Positions 9,511-18,639 of a stretch of DNA of 22,263 bases are shown piece by piece (within the stretch, counting starts at the first letter, position 1; the number at the start of each line of letters is the position of its first letter). This stretch comes from Neonectria sp. B-13 (Eukaryota > Ascomycota > Sordariomycetes > Hypocreales > Nectriaceae). The position numbers were made by a program, and so were the translations under genes. The DNA lies in contig NOKP01000101.1 of assembly GCA_002682825.1 (NCBI GenBank), positions 1 to 22,263 on the forward strand. The letters are read 5' to 3'. The notes beneath the pieces were generated by a model. It searched no databases. It was not told where the DNA came from and worked only from the letters and a program-made list of their open reading frames with translations.

Positions 9511-9822
9511 GCGGGCGCGTGATCAAGACGATGCGGCGCTTCCTCGGAGAGCCGGGTCTTGGGTGCTCGGGTTCCTCCTCTACTTCCGGGGTTGTGGCCA
9601 CCATTATGCATGAGGGCGCTCTCGACGCGGCCGGGCTGGGAGCGCGAGGGCTCGATCGTTCTTGCGACCCGGCAATGGGCGTCGACTGTATTCGTTTTAG
9701 GTCGTCGTTGAACGCCGGGGGAGAAGGCTTACCGCGAGCAGCACGGCTGGTGGTTGTCAGTGCAGATGTTGTTCTGGTGCTGAATTTTCGGCATATGCAG
9801 ACGGGCTGCTGTGTGCCGGCTT
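9491..9822 (-). pseudogene. C-terminal part of LINE ORF1 (gag-like)
   Basis: An open frame of about 110 codons ends at TAG 9491-9493. It is preceded at about 9823 by an in-frame stop where I place the truncation zone. It contains VCICRKF near its start, then a Ser/Thr/Ala/Pro-rich region (SSPRAPSPAASRAPS), an acidic segment (PEVEEEPEHP) and a basic end (SPRKRRIVLITRP). No complete CCHC knuckle is left. Its stop lies 15 bases inside ORF2, whose ATG is at 9508-9510, so the two ORFs overlap by 20 bp in different frames, an arrangement compatible with coupled termination and reinitiation. The identification rests on position, composition and strand rather than on a domain match. Confidence 0.6.
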
Positions 9823-9869
9823 GCTACAACGGATATTCATCGATGAGTGTCAAACAGTCATCATGGATA

Positions 9870-10751
9870 TAGGGAGGATGACTACCCGACGTTCGTTTCC
9901 TCGGCGTCTTTCTCTCCGCAGCCGCCACCACCAGCCTTCTAGTGCGTGTCTTCCGTGAGCAGCTTCAGCCCATGGACATTTATATCACTCTTTTGCTTGC
10001 CATCGGTATCTTCTTCTTTCTCATGCCTCTTCATGTGTGGCGGGTCCTCTCGCGATGCAACCCGAACCTAGATCCCTTCAGGCTGTCCAAGGAACAGCAC
10101 GGGATCGTATACCAAGCTTCGACCTTTGCCCTCCTCGTCACCAATGCTAGTGTCGGTACCTGGTTCTACACTTCATACTTGCCCGGCCTGCACCGGAGTT
10201 GTCGCCAGTACGCATTCGTGTTTGGCAAGACTAGTATCGAGGACAAGAGGTACATTGCCTTCACCGCCATGTTCTACATATGCGTTCTTGCTGCATGCAT
10301 TGGCGTTCTTCTGTTTCATCCCTGCTGCTAATTCTAGGTGGACGAGCGTCACTATAGCAGAGTCAGGTATTTCCGGTTGCAGGAATTTTGTTCATGGCAT
10401 TAAGAGTGACTCAAATTATCTAGGAGAACGCACGTCAGTCTGCTCCACGAGGCTCGCACCTTGTGTGGCTTCGCTGTCTTTGGCGTCCTAGTCGCCGCCA
10501 TTGAACTTCCCATCGAATGGAACGACATAGACGGCATCAGTGATTTCACCACGCTGGCCCAGCTCATTCCCTTCTTTCTCAGCGTCGGGATAGTCCTCCG
10601 CGTTTGGGTCTACCGCAGCACCCGCAAGGGAGACGCTTCAGACACAACCACAGAAGTTGTGATCCGTCGTCGTCCCCGGGAGTTAGAGGATGTCGAAATT
10701 ATTGGGGAAGGACCGTGGCCGCCGTGGCCACCTGAAGCATATCGTCGGTGA
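9870..10751 (+). pseudogene. Multi-pass membrane protein, 5' end lost beside the LINE
   Basis: Exon-like block 1 reads PDVRFLGVFLSAAATTSLLV from about 9885, followed by helices in YITLLLAIGIFFFLMPLHVW, YQASTFALLVTNASVGTWF and YIAFTAMFYICVLAACIGVL, up to a stop at 10329. Block 2 resumes about 10425 (VSLLHEARTLCGFAVFGVLV) with further helices (TLAQLIPFFLSVGIVLRVWV) and a hydrophilic tail ending at TGA 10749-10751. An intron of roughly 110 bp is inferred between them, with GT near 10311 and a TAG acceptor near 10424; a branch-like CTAAT is present. No in-frame ATG is found. DDYP before PDVRF is one base out of frame and the LINE 5' junction is about 30-60 bp upstream, so the start was probably destroyed. 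Five or six helices; family not recognised. Confidence 0.6.
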
Positions 10752-11534
10752 TGGCAAGGTAGTTCACGGACACGAAACTTTTCTAGATGGGACTGTATAG
10801 AGGGTATGGTAATTGGGTGTTTTTGGTTCAGAGTTTGTGCTTTTTTTGTGAGAATAACATATTCCGAACTCCCAGAATGGGGCCTTGCGGCTATCCCCGT
10901 AAGCCTAGTGGAACTTTGTGGATGCGGAGCTATTCCCCTACGGATAGAAAGCTTATGTCTATTGTGAGCTGTACATGTTAATTACTCCGCAGAAATTTTG
11001 CGTTTCCAACGGTGCTAAACGACTCAGACGAGTTACCACGCCGATATAAATCGGCGCCTGGCCTACCACAGCCACTTGTCTGGGGATTCTAAACCTCTCA
11101 GTCTCTTTGAGTAGCGGCCGTCCTGTGTTCTAGAATGCACCCGACAAAGCATCGCGCATCACTATCGTCAAGCGGGGTAGCCTACGCTAAATCTATCTCA
11201 TGATGCAGGTTGGCATCGACAACTAGGAAATTGCTAGCCCCAGAACGGCCCAAGAGCCGCAGTAGTTGAAAGTCAACTGCTCTGACTCGGGGACAGCCAC
11301 AAATCAGAAGAGCCCGCAATGAACTCAGATTACACTCATTAGAGTGTGTGGTCCGTCATTGTGAGACATGCCTGCGAGTCCATGCCTCATATCGTAACGC
11401 TTTAGCATCCCTTCCTTGGTTGGGCATGCACCCTCCGTGTTGGGGCGGACGCCGTTTAGTATAAACTTTGCACCCCATCCCTGCCCCAGTTTGTTTCTGC
11501 ACCTTCCGTCCCTGCCAAGCCGCCGGATTCCAAA
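10752..11534. other. Intergenic region upstream of the HET gene
   Basis: No convincing ORF. A perfect 7-bp inverted repeat with a 4-nt centre (CGCCGAT ATAA ATCGGCG, 11039-11056) carries a TATA-like core. CT-rich sequence precedes the HET start (11455-11530), as is common in fungal core promoters. The rest shows nothing I can name. Confidence 0.4.
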
Positions 11535-12622
11535 ATGGCTATCTCATACAGGCGTCTCAACCCCTTAAGCCGCGAGATCCGCCTGCTCGAGATCCAGCCG
11601 TCGCACAACCTCGACGATCCCATCAAATGCCGCCTTATCACTGTCCGACACTCCAAGGAACTGGAGTACATCGCCCTCTCGTCCCTCTACGGCGACCCGG
11701 CTGAGACAGAAACCATCTTCGCTAGCAGCCGCCCGGTCACCATCACGGCGCATCTCGCATTGGCCCTGCGATACATGCGCGCCGTCTTCTATCCCGGTAT
11801 CCTACAGCGCTGCCAGCGCATGCCGGCCAGTCGTCTGCAAAGCGTCCCACGTTGGCTGAAGCATTTATTCGCGTCGAATAGCTCGCAATTGCGGGATGGC
11901 GAAGTCAGCCGGCCAGGCGTTCTGCGTGTCTGGCTCGACTTTCTCTGCGTCAATCAGAACGATGAGTGGGAGAAGTCGAAACAGCTGAGCGAGATAAAGT
12001 ACACCTACGATTACGCTGATCTCGTCGTCGGCTGGCTAGGCGAGAAGGCCGAGCACACGGACATCACGATAACAACCATGGAGGAGATCGAAGAGGCCAT
12101 GCCGCCATACTGGGGTGAGCCCAGCCACCGGAAGAGCCATCCGGAAGACTACTCGCCAACGCATGTGTGGACAAAGTCAATACAGTACATGTGGGATGAG
12201 GGACCGAATGGTGAGCCGCCGTTTCTGATGCCGCGCTGGCTGGGGTGCGTGGAGTTTATGACGCGCCCGTACTTCCAGCGGCACTGGATCGTCGAGGAGA
12301 TTGCGACAGCTTCGTTTCCGGCTTTCTTAGTGGGCAATACGCTGGTGCCGTGGAGGCAGGTGTTGTCGTTGTATAGATTGATGGAGGAGTTCAAGTTCTA
12401 CCCTTCAGATGTCTTCCCAGCGGTAAGTTCGCTTGAAAATCGGACCATTGAGATGCCACTGTGTACGGAATTCGTTACTGACTGGTTTGTGAATAGCATC
12501 TAAGCGCCGAGGTCGCTTCTGTGCCACTAGAAACAGCACAGAAACTCTTGGATGAGTACGCGAAAGAGAAACCGAGCCGGGATTCAAGCTCCTCCGAGAA
12601 CTTGCCGCCGCCTCCTGGATAG
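11535..12622 (+). CDS. HET-domain protein (heterokaryon incompatibility family), 337 aa
   Basis: Two exons, 11535-12422 and 12497-12622, with a canonical 74-bp intron (GTAAGT...AATAG, phase 0) give 337 residues. All HET-domain (PF06985) blocks are present: LEYIALSSLYGD (~44-54), the central WLDFLCVNQNDEWEKSKQLS (133-152) with YDYADLVVGWLGE (158-170), and MTRPYFQRHWIVEEIA (242-257) followed by GNTLVPW (267-273). In known HET genes this domain triggers cell death after fusion of unlike hyphae, usually when activated by a partner protein. The C-terminus is short (about 60 residues after the domain), Pro/Ser-rich, and carries no repeat or NLR module, so it is a minimal HET protein. No frameshift or stop is seen. 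The start ATG is in AAAATGGCT, a good fungal context, and follows a CT-rich leader. No partner gene is evident nearby. Confidence 0.9.
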
Positions 12623-12769
12623 TATATTGATGGGCGGTGCAAGATGCAATGTATGTACGAATCTAGCGTGATTGGAGTTCATAGTTGCGTGGCGTTATGG
12701 CATTTAAAGGAGGTATTAATAGTGGTATTGTCTTCTCAGAGCGGTAGCTTATATCTCGTCTGCTCCGCC

Positions 12770-14043
12770 GGCCTCGGATAATCAGATGGCTTAAAGTTAG
12801 GCGAGGATGGAACGAAATCTTCACCAAGGGAATTAATTCCAGCCCGTTCTGGTCAAACACATTCACCAACGCTCCCGATAGGCTATCGTGAATATGTGCG
12901 ATGTCCAGATTGTAACTGGTCTTGGCATACTTGTGAGCGGCTACGCAAACCGTGGTGCTTGTCGGAGCGATGGTTCCAACTCTTTTTTTCAACTGGCCAG
13001 CGAAAGGAACCGAGTCAGCGAGCCTCAGCGGCTCTCCTGCGTTATGTCTCTATAGTCTACCCAATGTACACGAGCGGCATAAATACGGTTCTCCAGGAAA
13101 ATTGGTTGGCGGCACAACTGCTTTCCAATCGGGGTATCCCGTCGATGCTACTTACGATCCTGAGTCTAATAGTATGAGTTGTCAAATTGCCCAAGTCGGT
13201 TTATGGCACCGTCAAGGCCATCCGACAATGGTGGGCAGTTACCACTTCAAAAGGGCCGTTGTTCTTATTTTTTATGAAGCGAAACAAACCATCAGAATGC
13301 TACGAAATACACTTTTGGCGATGCTTTTTCCATTTCTTCTTCAGGCTCTGGCTTTATATTCTGGTAACGACCCTTGTAACAACCAGGGCTTAATGTGACC
13401 TTCTCACATCGACTTTCTCTGATGTAAGTTGTCCTCCCCTTATTCATGTCCCGTTATCACTAAACAGTTCTAGGTTTAGTTGCTGCTGATCTCCGCAATC
13501 TGGGGGACTGCAAAGCTGTTCACGACAAGGGAAACAGCTGACATCAACCAGAAAGACGGGACATTTGGACAAATCCTCCCGGTTTTCCTTCTCATTGGAC
13601 CTTTCGTCATGATCGCTGAGATCTTCTTCGAACTCAAAGCAAATACTTCAATGCGTCTTCAAGTGAGACTCGAAGAGTCCGAAGTCAACTTTGCGCTTTA
13701 GTAGCCGGAAGAAACTCTTACTGGCAACGAGAGTAACTTATACTGTCATACAGAAGCACATGAGCCAAACAGGCTCAGTCGAGAAGTTACTGAGTGCCTC
13801 AATCGCGACTACTACAACCTTGTGATTTGTCACTGGATGTTACCAGCAGTTACTCTTCTATGTGCACAACTCTTAACTGTAACGGTCCAGATGTATACAG
13901 TTATTATCGTGACACCCAACATGGAGGTCGCATACACTGGTTTTAAGAATCTTGTAATCGCCATTTGCACCACGCCCTGTGTGCTTTTCGTTTTTGGTAG
14001 TCTTTTATGGGAGCCTCATGCCCCTTCACGAGTTTCTAAGTAG
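12770..14043 (+). pseudogene. Large multi-pass membrane protein gene, decayed
   Basis: Pieces in the same order and strand suggest one old gene. They are WNEIFTKGINSSPFWSNTF (12808-12866), a helix AATQTVVLVGAMVPTLFFNW interrupted upstream by stops (12890-12985), and a luminal-like stretch with NSMSCQIAQVGLWHRQGHP (13170-13230). A frame change then gives FHFFFRLWLYILVTTLVTT (13330-13390), a stop, and an apparent intron 13424-13467 (GTAAGT...CTAAACAG). Then come ISAIWGTAKLFTTRETAD and GQILPVFLLIGPFVMIAEIF (13480-13701), and last WMLPAVTLLCAQLLTVTVQM and a final helix (13822-14043). At least four or five helices. I do not recognise the family; a GLWxRQGxP block preceding the helical half is the most searchable feature. 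Multiple stops make it a pseudogene. Confidence 0.55.
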
Positions 14044-14353
14044 GATATTAGTTTCTTATGACGCTCTTGTATTGTGCGTTTCTTTCATACTCGTTGCTTT
14101 ACAGTTCTGATCTCCTGTTCCCTGGTAATCCCTTGTAAGAACTCTTTACCAAGGAGGTAGATTTTTAATCGTTTCTGGCTAAAACATGGCCTTGAGATGG
14201 CGGCATTGGTCCTATGGAATGAGAACGAATAAGGTGGAACCATAGAACTCTACTCGTTATGATGGTCTAACTCTATCTCATCCGGCAGGCTCGTCGCATT
14301 CGTCATAGCTAAGTGTGGCGTTACCCATCTATCCGGGTACATGGCACGCAGCC
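14044..14353. other. Intergenic, no gene seen
   Basis: AT-rich sequence between the membrane-protein relic and the convergent NAD synthetase fragment. No ORF, repeat or RNA gene recognised. Confidence 0.4.
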
Positions 14354-14965
14354 TCACTTCTTAGCCTTGCTCTTCTCAATCTTTTCCAGTTCCCGGTCAA
14401 TCTTCTTGAAGCTCCAGCTCTTCCATGCTAGGGGATACAAGAACGGGCGGAGGTCTGACAAGAGTTAGTACTATGTTCGATAAACATTTCGTCACTTGCA
14501 TATGAGACATACCAAAGCGGTTGTCATCGGGACTGTAGTCATTGCAGTGGACGGAAGGTGTCAAGGTTGTCACTGGAGCAGGATTAGCTAAGTTCATCTC
14601 TGTTTGCAGATGACCTACTCTTATGTCGGCCGATCTGGTATTTGTGGAACAAGAGCTTGATCTTCTCGGCAACCTCGGTGGGCGTGTACAACGGCGCATC
14701 ATCCTCAGGTCCAGGCACCCGGTCGGCACTCCAATCGTGCACAAGACGCTAGAACATGCCTGCAGTAAGGTTAGTATTTGCTAACAGGAAAGAACAGCTA
14801 GCGAAGCTGGGATTTCCCGTCTTGATGGGTTCTTACCGTATGGTCCAAGCTTATTGACTTTGCGGAGGCGGCCGAATATTGTGATCTCCTTCTTGGATGT
14901 TAGCGGAACTCACAAGAGATAGTAGCAAGGGGAATGTTGACTTTGTAGGCGAGACCCATGTCAGC
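14354..14965 (-). pseudogene. QNS1: 3' exons of glutamine-dependent NAD+ synthetase, fragment
   Basis: The last exons of the NadE-type domain that amidates deamido-NAD to NAD+. Splicing on the minus strand joins EADMGLAY (14945-14965) by a probable intron to EITIFGRLRKVNKLGPYG. An intron at 14760-14836 leads to MF-stop-RLVHDWSADR and YTPTEVAEKIKLLFHKYQIG. An intron at 14573-14618 rebuilds RHKMTTLTPS, and one at 14455-14512 rebuilds DDNRFDLRPFLYP. The tail is WSFKKIDRELEKIEKSKAKK and the stop is TGA at 14354-14356. RHKMT.LTPS and (S/N)P(D/E)DNRFDLRPFL are hallmarks of the yeast Qns1 C-terminus. The glutaminase half and most of the synthetase are missing, and TAG at 14749-14751 interrupts the reading frame. 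Intact splice sites show this is a genomic duplicate fragment, not a retrocopy; a working copy must exist elsewhere because the enzyme is essential. Confidence 0.85.
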
Positions 14966-15141
14966 TTCATGTCGCACCATCTAGCTTTTGTCGTCAAATC
15001 GATAACAGTATCAGCAGATATCATATCTTGGAATAATATTTCACCATTCGCCCATGTATGCGAAAGAATTGCATACGGTGGAGTTTGCTTCTCGTTGTGT
15101 GTACGGTCAAGTCGCACGGATTTCGCGTCGAGCAGCCACAT
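14966..15141 (-). pseudogene. N-terminal fragment of a second HET-domain gene
   Basis: From ATG 15139-15141 the minus strand reads MWLLDAKSVRLDRTHNEKQT then PPYAILSHTWANGEILFQDM, the classic start of the larger HET family (M-x-L-L-(D/N)...PYAILSHTW.(D/G)(E/G)E..F.D). An upstream in-frame ATG at 15165 is possible but atypical for the family. HET similarity stops near 15000, before the C(C/I)IDK motif, and the sequence runs into the NAD synthetase exon around 14966-14990. The open frame continues as a chimera to 14851. It is unrelated at sequence level to the intact HET gene at 11535. Non-functional as seen. Confidence 0.75.
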
Positions 15142-15690
15142 GACGACGGGAGTGGGCGATTTCAATCAAAAGGTACAAGTCACTAAGATGCGCCAGAAAG
15201 CTCACATGTACATGGCTTGTGTGGTATTGCGTTTCAGAGACTGATCGAGTGCCACGTTGCGTTGCATATATACTCTACCACCAATGGCACAAATTACAAG
15301 GAAGTCACCGGCTAAGGCCTGGTGGCGTCATTGGCACTCGGGGTAAAGCCTCACGGCACAGCCCTAGCTGGGCGTAAGAATGGTAAGGCAGACTGTCAAA
15401 AGTCGGGGGGGAACTGATTTGATAACATGAGCATTTCTTAAGGGCCATATGACGGTGCGAGCTCAACTTTTACCACCAATGTGCCCTTCGCCACAATATG
15501 GCCTGCAGGGCTCATGGTCCGATTTGCAATAGCCTTTGTGCCACCTGCTCCATCCTCCTCCCCCACATTGCTTCAATGGGTCACTGAAATGCTCGTAAGG
15601 CCGGAGAACCACTCCTGTCACTCCGCATTGGTCTCGTGGCCCGCCTTCCCGCTGTTCCCCACCCTACTACTGTACCAAGGGTAGCTTGTA
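15142..15690. other. Intergenic, no gene seen
   Basis: Upstream flank of the HET fragment and left flank of the solo LTR. CTACCACCAATGGCAC-like (15270) and TTACCACCAATGTGCC-like (15471) sequences form a short imperfect direct repeat about 200 bp apart. No ORF is convincing. Confidence 0.35.
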
Positions 15691-15695
15691 TTTTA

Positions 15696-15938
15696 TGTTG
15701 GATACGCAATTTGCCATATTCAATGACTGATTTTAATGATCAAATGAAGTGTGTCAGGAATCTTGTTCTTGCATTGATTGAGGGTCATAGGGGCCCTGTT
15801 TTATACTGCAAGGAATCTAGATCCGGGTGTCAAAGGGATCCGGATCCGGCGTTGTTATTATGCCGCATCCGGCTTATTACCAGATCCGGCGTTCTGGATC
15901 AGGCATATTATGCCGCCACACAAGGTCTCAATCCAACA
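15696..15938 (+). mobile_element. Solo LTR, Copia-like, 243 bp (duplication TTTTA)
   Basis: Starts TGTTGGAT and ends ATCCAACA (perfect 8-bp inverted ends) and is flanked by TTTTA at 15691-15695 and 15939-15943. The 3' end matches that of the 4823-5001 LTR read on its minus strand (17 of 20), so this one is in plus orientation. Internally GATCCGGCGTT plus ATTATGCCGC occur twice (15843-15866 and 15883-15916), an internal duplication that helps explain the greater length. It lies about 260 bp upstream of the HNH gene start and could affect that promoter. Confidence 0.88.
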
Positions 15939-16200
15939 TTTTACTAAAATACATACTTTTCGTCCGTGCGCTCATTGATTGTGCAACGCTAATCGGGGTT
16001 GTCGACAGGAGTGCCAGAAAACTAACCTGCACGATTTTGGGTAATTCTGCCATCTTATCACACTTATCTCCCTCACCGCCTACCCAAAACATCACCACAC
16101 CCCGCTTCTCGTCCCAGTCATACCATTTTACTTTTCCACCTTCAACAATACTAAACCCCTTCAGAAAACTGTTGCGCATCGCAAACACTACGCCACGGCG

Positions 16201-17479
16201 ATGGCGCCTGCATCTGCTCTTCATCGTCACCAATCATCTCTCGAAAGCATCATTGATTTCTCTGTACAGCCTCCCTTGGGACCGGGTCAGCGCCTCTCAG
16301 CCAGCCGTCGATTCTACCAAATAGTCAACCATTTCGATGTTTCTGGTAGCGGCAGCAATGGTGAATACGACCGTATAAAACTTGTCCGCCTCACCTACGA
16401 ATATGCGCGTTCTGAAGAATCCAAGGGCAACTTCCTGCGTGCGTTCTTTCAGTCCGCGGCTCTTCCCATTGATGGGGATGAGGCCATCGATTTGGGTGAC
16501 GCAGACCTGGAGGCCGAGCTCCGCACTTCCTTGTTCAACTTTGCCGAGTATCTGTTCGACAATTTCTTTTTGCCATGTATGGTCCTATGACCTTTCTTCG
16601 TCTGCCGTTGATCTCTAACCATCTTTGCTCTCACAGTGAAGGCTTCTACTAAGAAGACTCCCCAACCTTCGCCTACATCCCATTCTGCAGTCCAAAGAAC
16701 CCAATCAGAAGGGCAAAATTTTGCTGGAACGCCAGAACGGGTGTCAGCTCTCCGCGGTGCCTGTCTCATCCGCGATCGCCATCGTTGCGTGATATCACGC
16801 AGGTTTGACCAGAACGAGGCATTTAAACGCATGAGTAGATATGGTGATGAGGCTCGGGACGACGATGGCATCTCTCTTGCAGGGCAAGCTTTTGATGCTC
16901 TCGAGGTGGCACATATCCTGCCACATTCACTTACACAGGTCAACGCAAACTTACAATTAGTATGAACTCTCACTTGACAAAGTTTCCTCCTGGCTAAGTA
17001 CTTTCTTCTAGGACCCTTCTAAGGAAGCTGCACTGGCGATTCTCAATATGTTCGACAGCGGGGCTGCATTCCTAGTTGAAGGCACTGACATCGATCGACC
17101 TCGCAATGCCATGACCCTCACCCATAGCCTGCATCTATGGTTCGGCGACTTCCGAATATTTTTCGAGTCCATTGACCAGCAAGCGCATACCTATCGAATC
17201 AGTACCTTCCTCCCACCGGGGCTCTTGGGGGGCCTTCTCCCTGTCACTCGAACGCTCTATCTCACAGAATTAAAAACTATAGACCCCCCTTCGGCTCGAT
17301 TACTCGCAATCCACAATGCCATTTCTCATATCCTTCACCTCTCTGCGGCAGGGGACTACATCGATAGAATACTCCGAGATCTGGAGGAACATGGCGTTCG
17401 GGAAGATGGTTCTACTGGGCTAGACCGTTTCGTGAAGCTCCGGCTGAATGGGTGGTCAGTCAGCGAAGTGAGCGGCTAG
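16201..17479 (+). CDS. HNH-nuclease-domain protein, 388 aa, three exons
   Basis: Exons 16201-16576, 16637-16959 and 17012-17479, with GT-AG introns of 60 and 52 bp (the second with a GGCTAAGT-type branch region), give an uninterrupted 388-residue ORF. An N-terminal ~125-residue helical, uncharacterised region is followed by a Ser/Thr/Pro linker. An HNH_2-type (PF13391) nuclease fold comes next: GACLIRDRHRCVISRR (166-181, C176), LEVAHILPHSL (214-224, H218 and H222) and RPRNAMTLTHSLHLWFGDF (262-280, N265 and H274). Known HNH_2 proteins are ββα-metal nucleases, and this architecture is common as uncharacterised proteins in filamentous fungi. Its target is unknown. It has no signal peptide or membrane helix, so it is likely nuclear or cytosolic. 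It is one of only two intact genes in the window. ATG lies in CGGCGATGGC, a fair context. Confidence 0.88.
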
Positions 17480-17518
17480 AATTCTACTGCATCCCTACTC
17501 CAATAATTGCTGCGAGCA

Positions 17519-17790
17519 TTACGACGTAAAACCTACAAACTGGCCCGTGCACGCGTGATGTCCAGGCTTGCGGTTCAAGGGTAGATCGAGTTGTTTCATG
17601 ACTTGGCTCTGTGCTCCGTCTGCTCCGAAGAGATACTTGGTTCGAATCTTGTATTCTATGTTGGAGATCTTATCCTGGACGGTTACTGTGATCCGGCCAG
17701 TACTTTCGTCCTTGACGAACAATTCGAGTCGCGTATTGAATCGCACTGGGAAGCCATCCAGCTGCAATATAAGAGCTTCCTATTCCAATC
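17519..17790 (-). pseudogene. FAD-dependent aromatic monooxygenase fragment
   Basis: About 85 codons read DGFPVRFNTRLELFVKDEST then IRTKYLFGADGAQSQVMKQL and DLPLNRKPG. This is the segment of PF01494 flavin monooxygenases (phenol 2-monooxygenase / PHBH-like) that ends in the GADGA(R/Q)S motif contacting FAD. Both the GXGXXG dinucleotide fold upstream and the substrate/C-terminal part downstream are absent. The adjacent plus-strand ORF in this region is its shadow. It is a scrap of a once complete gene, convergent with the HNH gene. Confidence 0.75.
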
Positions 17791-17899
17791 CTCTTCCTCA
17801 TTTCAACTTCCTCGACTACAATTCTTAGATTCACGATATTTGAGAAGATTAACAGTCTTGCCAAACTCTTCTAGTCTATCAATCGACAAATACCCCGAC

Positions 17900-18639
17900 A
17901 TGGCGGTTATCAATATCAACGGCAATTCTTTCGACCCCGAGTCCCCAACCCTTCGCACCTTCGATCTCGTGCAGGAGACTGCCCAGGACTCCGACTACAT
18001 CCTAATCCAAACCAATAGTCCTCTTACCAAGGACATCAAGAAGGAGCTCGCAGACAAACAGGTACTTATCCAGGAGAAGGTGTCGGACGACACTTACCTC
18101 TGCGGATACAAGCTTAAGGTATGTTGCGCCCCTCTAATTGAAATCCTTCACCATACCCATGAAACAGTTTGCTAACCTCATTCCCTTCGCAGGACCTCTC
18201 AGAAATCCGCGCATTGCCCTACGTCACCTATGCGAACATCTACTAGCCGTACTTTGTCGTTGACTCGCACCTCAAGCAGACCCCCGCATCGTCCTCGCCA
18301 GCACGGCCACTCCTCCCTGCACCAGCTGCCACTTCGCACCTCGTGACGGTAGATGTCGAGTTCCAGCCGGATGTTACTGTGACGCCGGAGTTGAAAAGGA
18401 ACCTTGCAACCGCGGCGCACTTGGACCAGGAATCTCTGCCCACGGAGGACCACAAAGCGCGCATCTCGGTGCAGCACCGCTACCTGTCTGATATGGCTGC
18501 CCTGGACTCAGTCAAGAGCATCCACGAGGTACATCCCGTGAAGCTGCACAACAATGTCGCCCACACCCTCCTGCGCGCCGACCAGGTCGTGCATGTCGTC
18601 AACGGCACCCGGTACGAAGGCGAGGGCGAGGTGTGTTGA
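17900..18639 (+). pseudogene. Subtilisin-type (S8) peptidase gene, N-terminal part only
   Basis: ATG 17900 opens MAVININGNSFDPESPTLRT, then exon 1 runs to 18118. A 74-bp intron (GTATGT...TTCGCAG, 18119-18192) leads to DLSEIRALPYVTYANIY. There a TAG at 18244-18246 is followed in the same frame by PYFVVDSHLKQTPA, an HLVTVDVEFQPDVTVTPELK block and VHVVNGTRYEGEGEV. I recall this N-terminal prodomain-like arrangement from fungal S8/S53-annotated proteins, in which the next residues carry the catalytic Asp (V.DTG). Here coding similarity ends exactly at 18633, where an LTR begins; the last two codons (TGT TGA) are LTR sequence. The catalytic domain is wholly missing, and no continuation is found in the window. 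Confidence 0.7.

Larger units (their letters stand above)
5585..9840 (-). mobile_element. 5'-truncated Tad-like LINE (non-LTR retrotransposon)
   Basis: On the minus strand the order is ORF1 C-terminal part, ORF2 (endonuclease, reverse transcriptase, RNase H, Cys/His tail), a 3' UTR of about 380 bp, and a degenerate (TACA)n-like tail at about 5585-5605. ORF1 is present only as its last ~110 codons and upstream sequence changes character at about 9825-9840, so the copy is 5'-truncated, as is usual for target-primed reverse transcription. A 146-bp solo LTR is inserted within the RT region. No target duplication could be identified by eye. The exact 5' junction is uncertain by some tens of bases. 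Confidence 0.85.

Noticed and set aside
5585..9840. Target-site duplication for the LINE
   Set aside because: Compared both flanks by eye; no repeated segment longer than a few bases could be defended, since the 5' junction is uncertain.
9336..9872. Long plus-strand ORF (178 codons) opposite the LINE
   Set aside because: Antisense shadow of LINE ORF1/ORF2; no recognisable domain, and GC-rich antisense frames stay open by chance.
12663..12992. 109-codon minus-strand ORF
   Set aside because: Overlaps the plus-strand membrane-protein relic, which has convincing hydrophobic segments; no features of its own.
15827..16324. 165-codon plus-strand ORF covering the LTR end and HNH leader
   Set aside because: Crosses an LTR boundary and 5' leader, with low-complexity content; chance frame.
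16449..16973. 174-codon minus-strand ORF
   Set aside because: Lies opposite exons 1-2 of the HNH gene and spans both the intron and coding parts without any domain.
17591..17899. Upstream extension of the peptidase reading frame
   Set aside because: Extension is antisense to the FAD-monooxygenase fragment; the family-typical start is ATG 17900.
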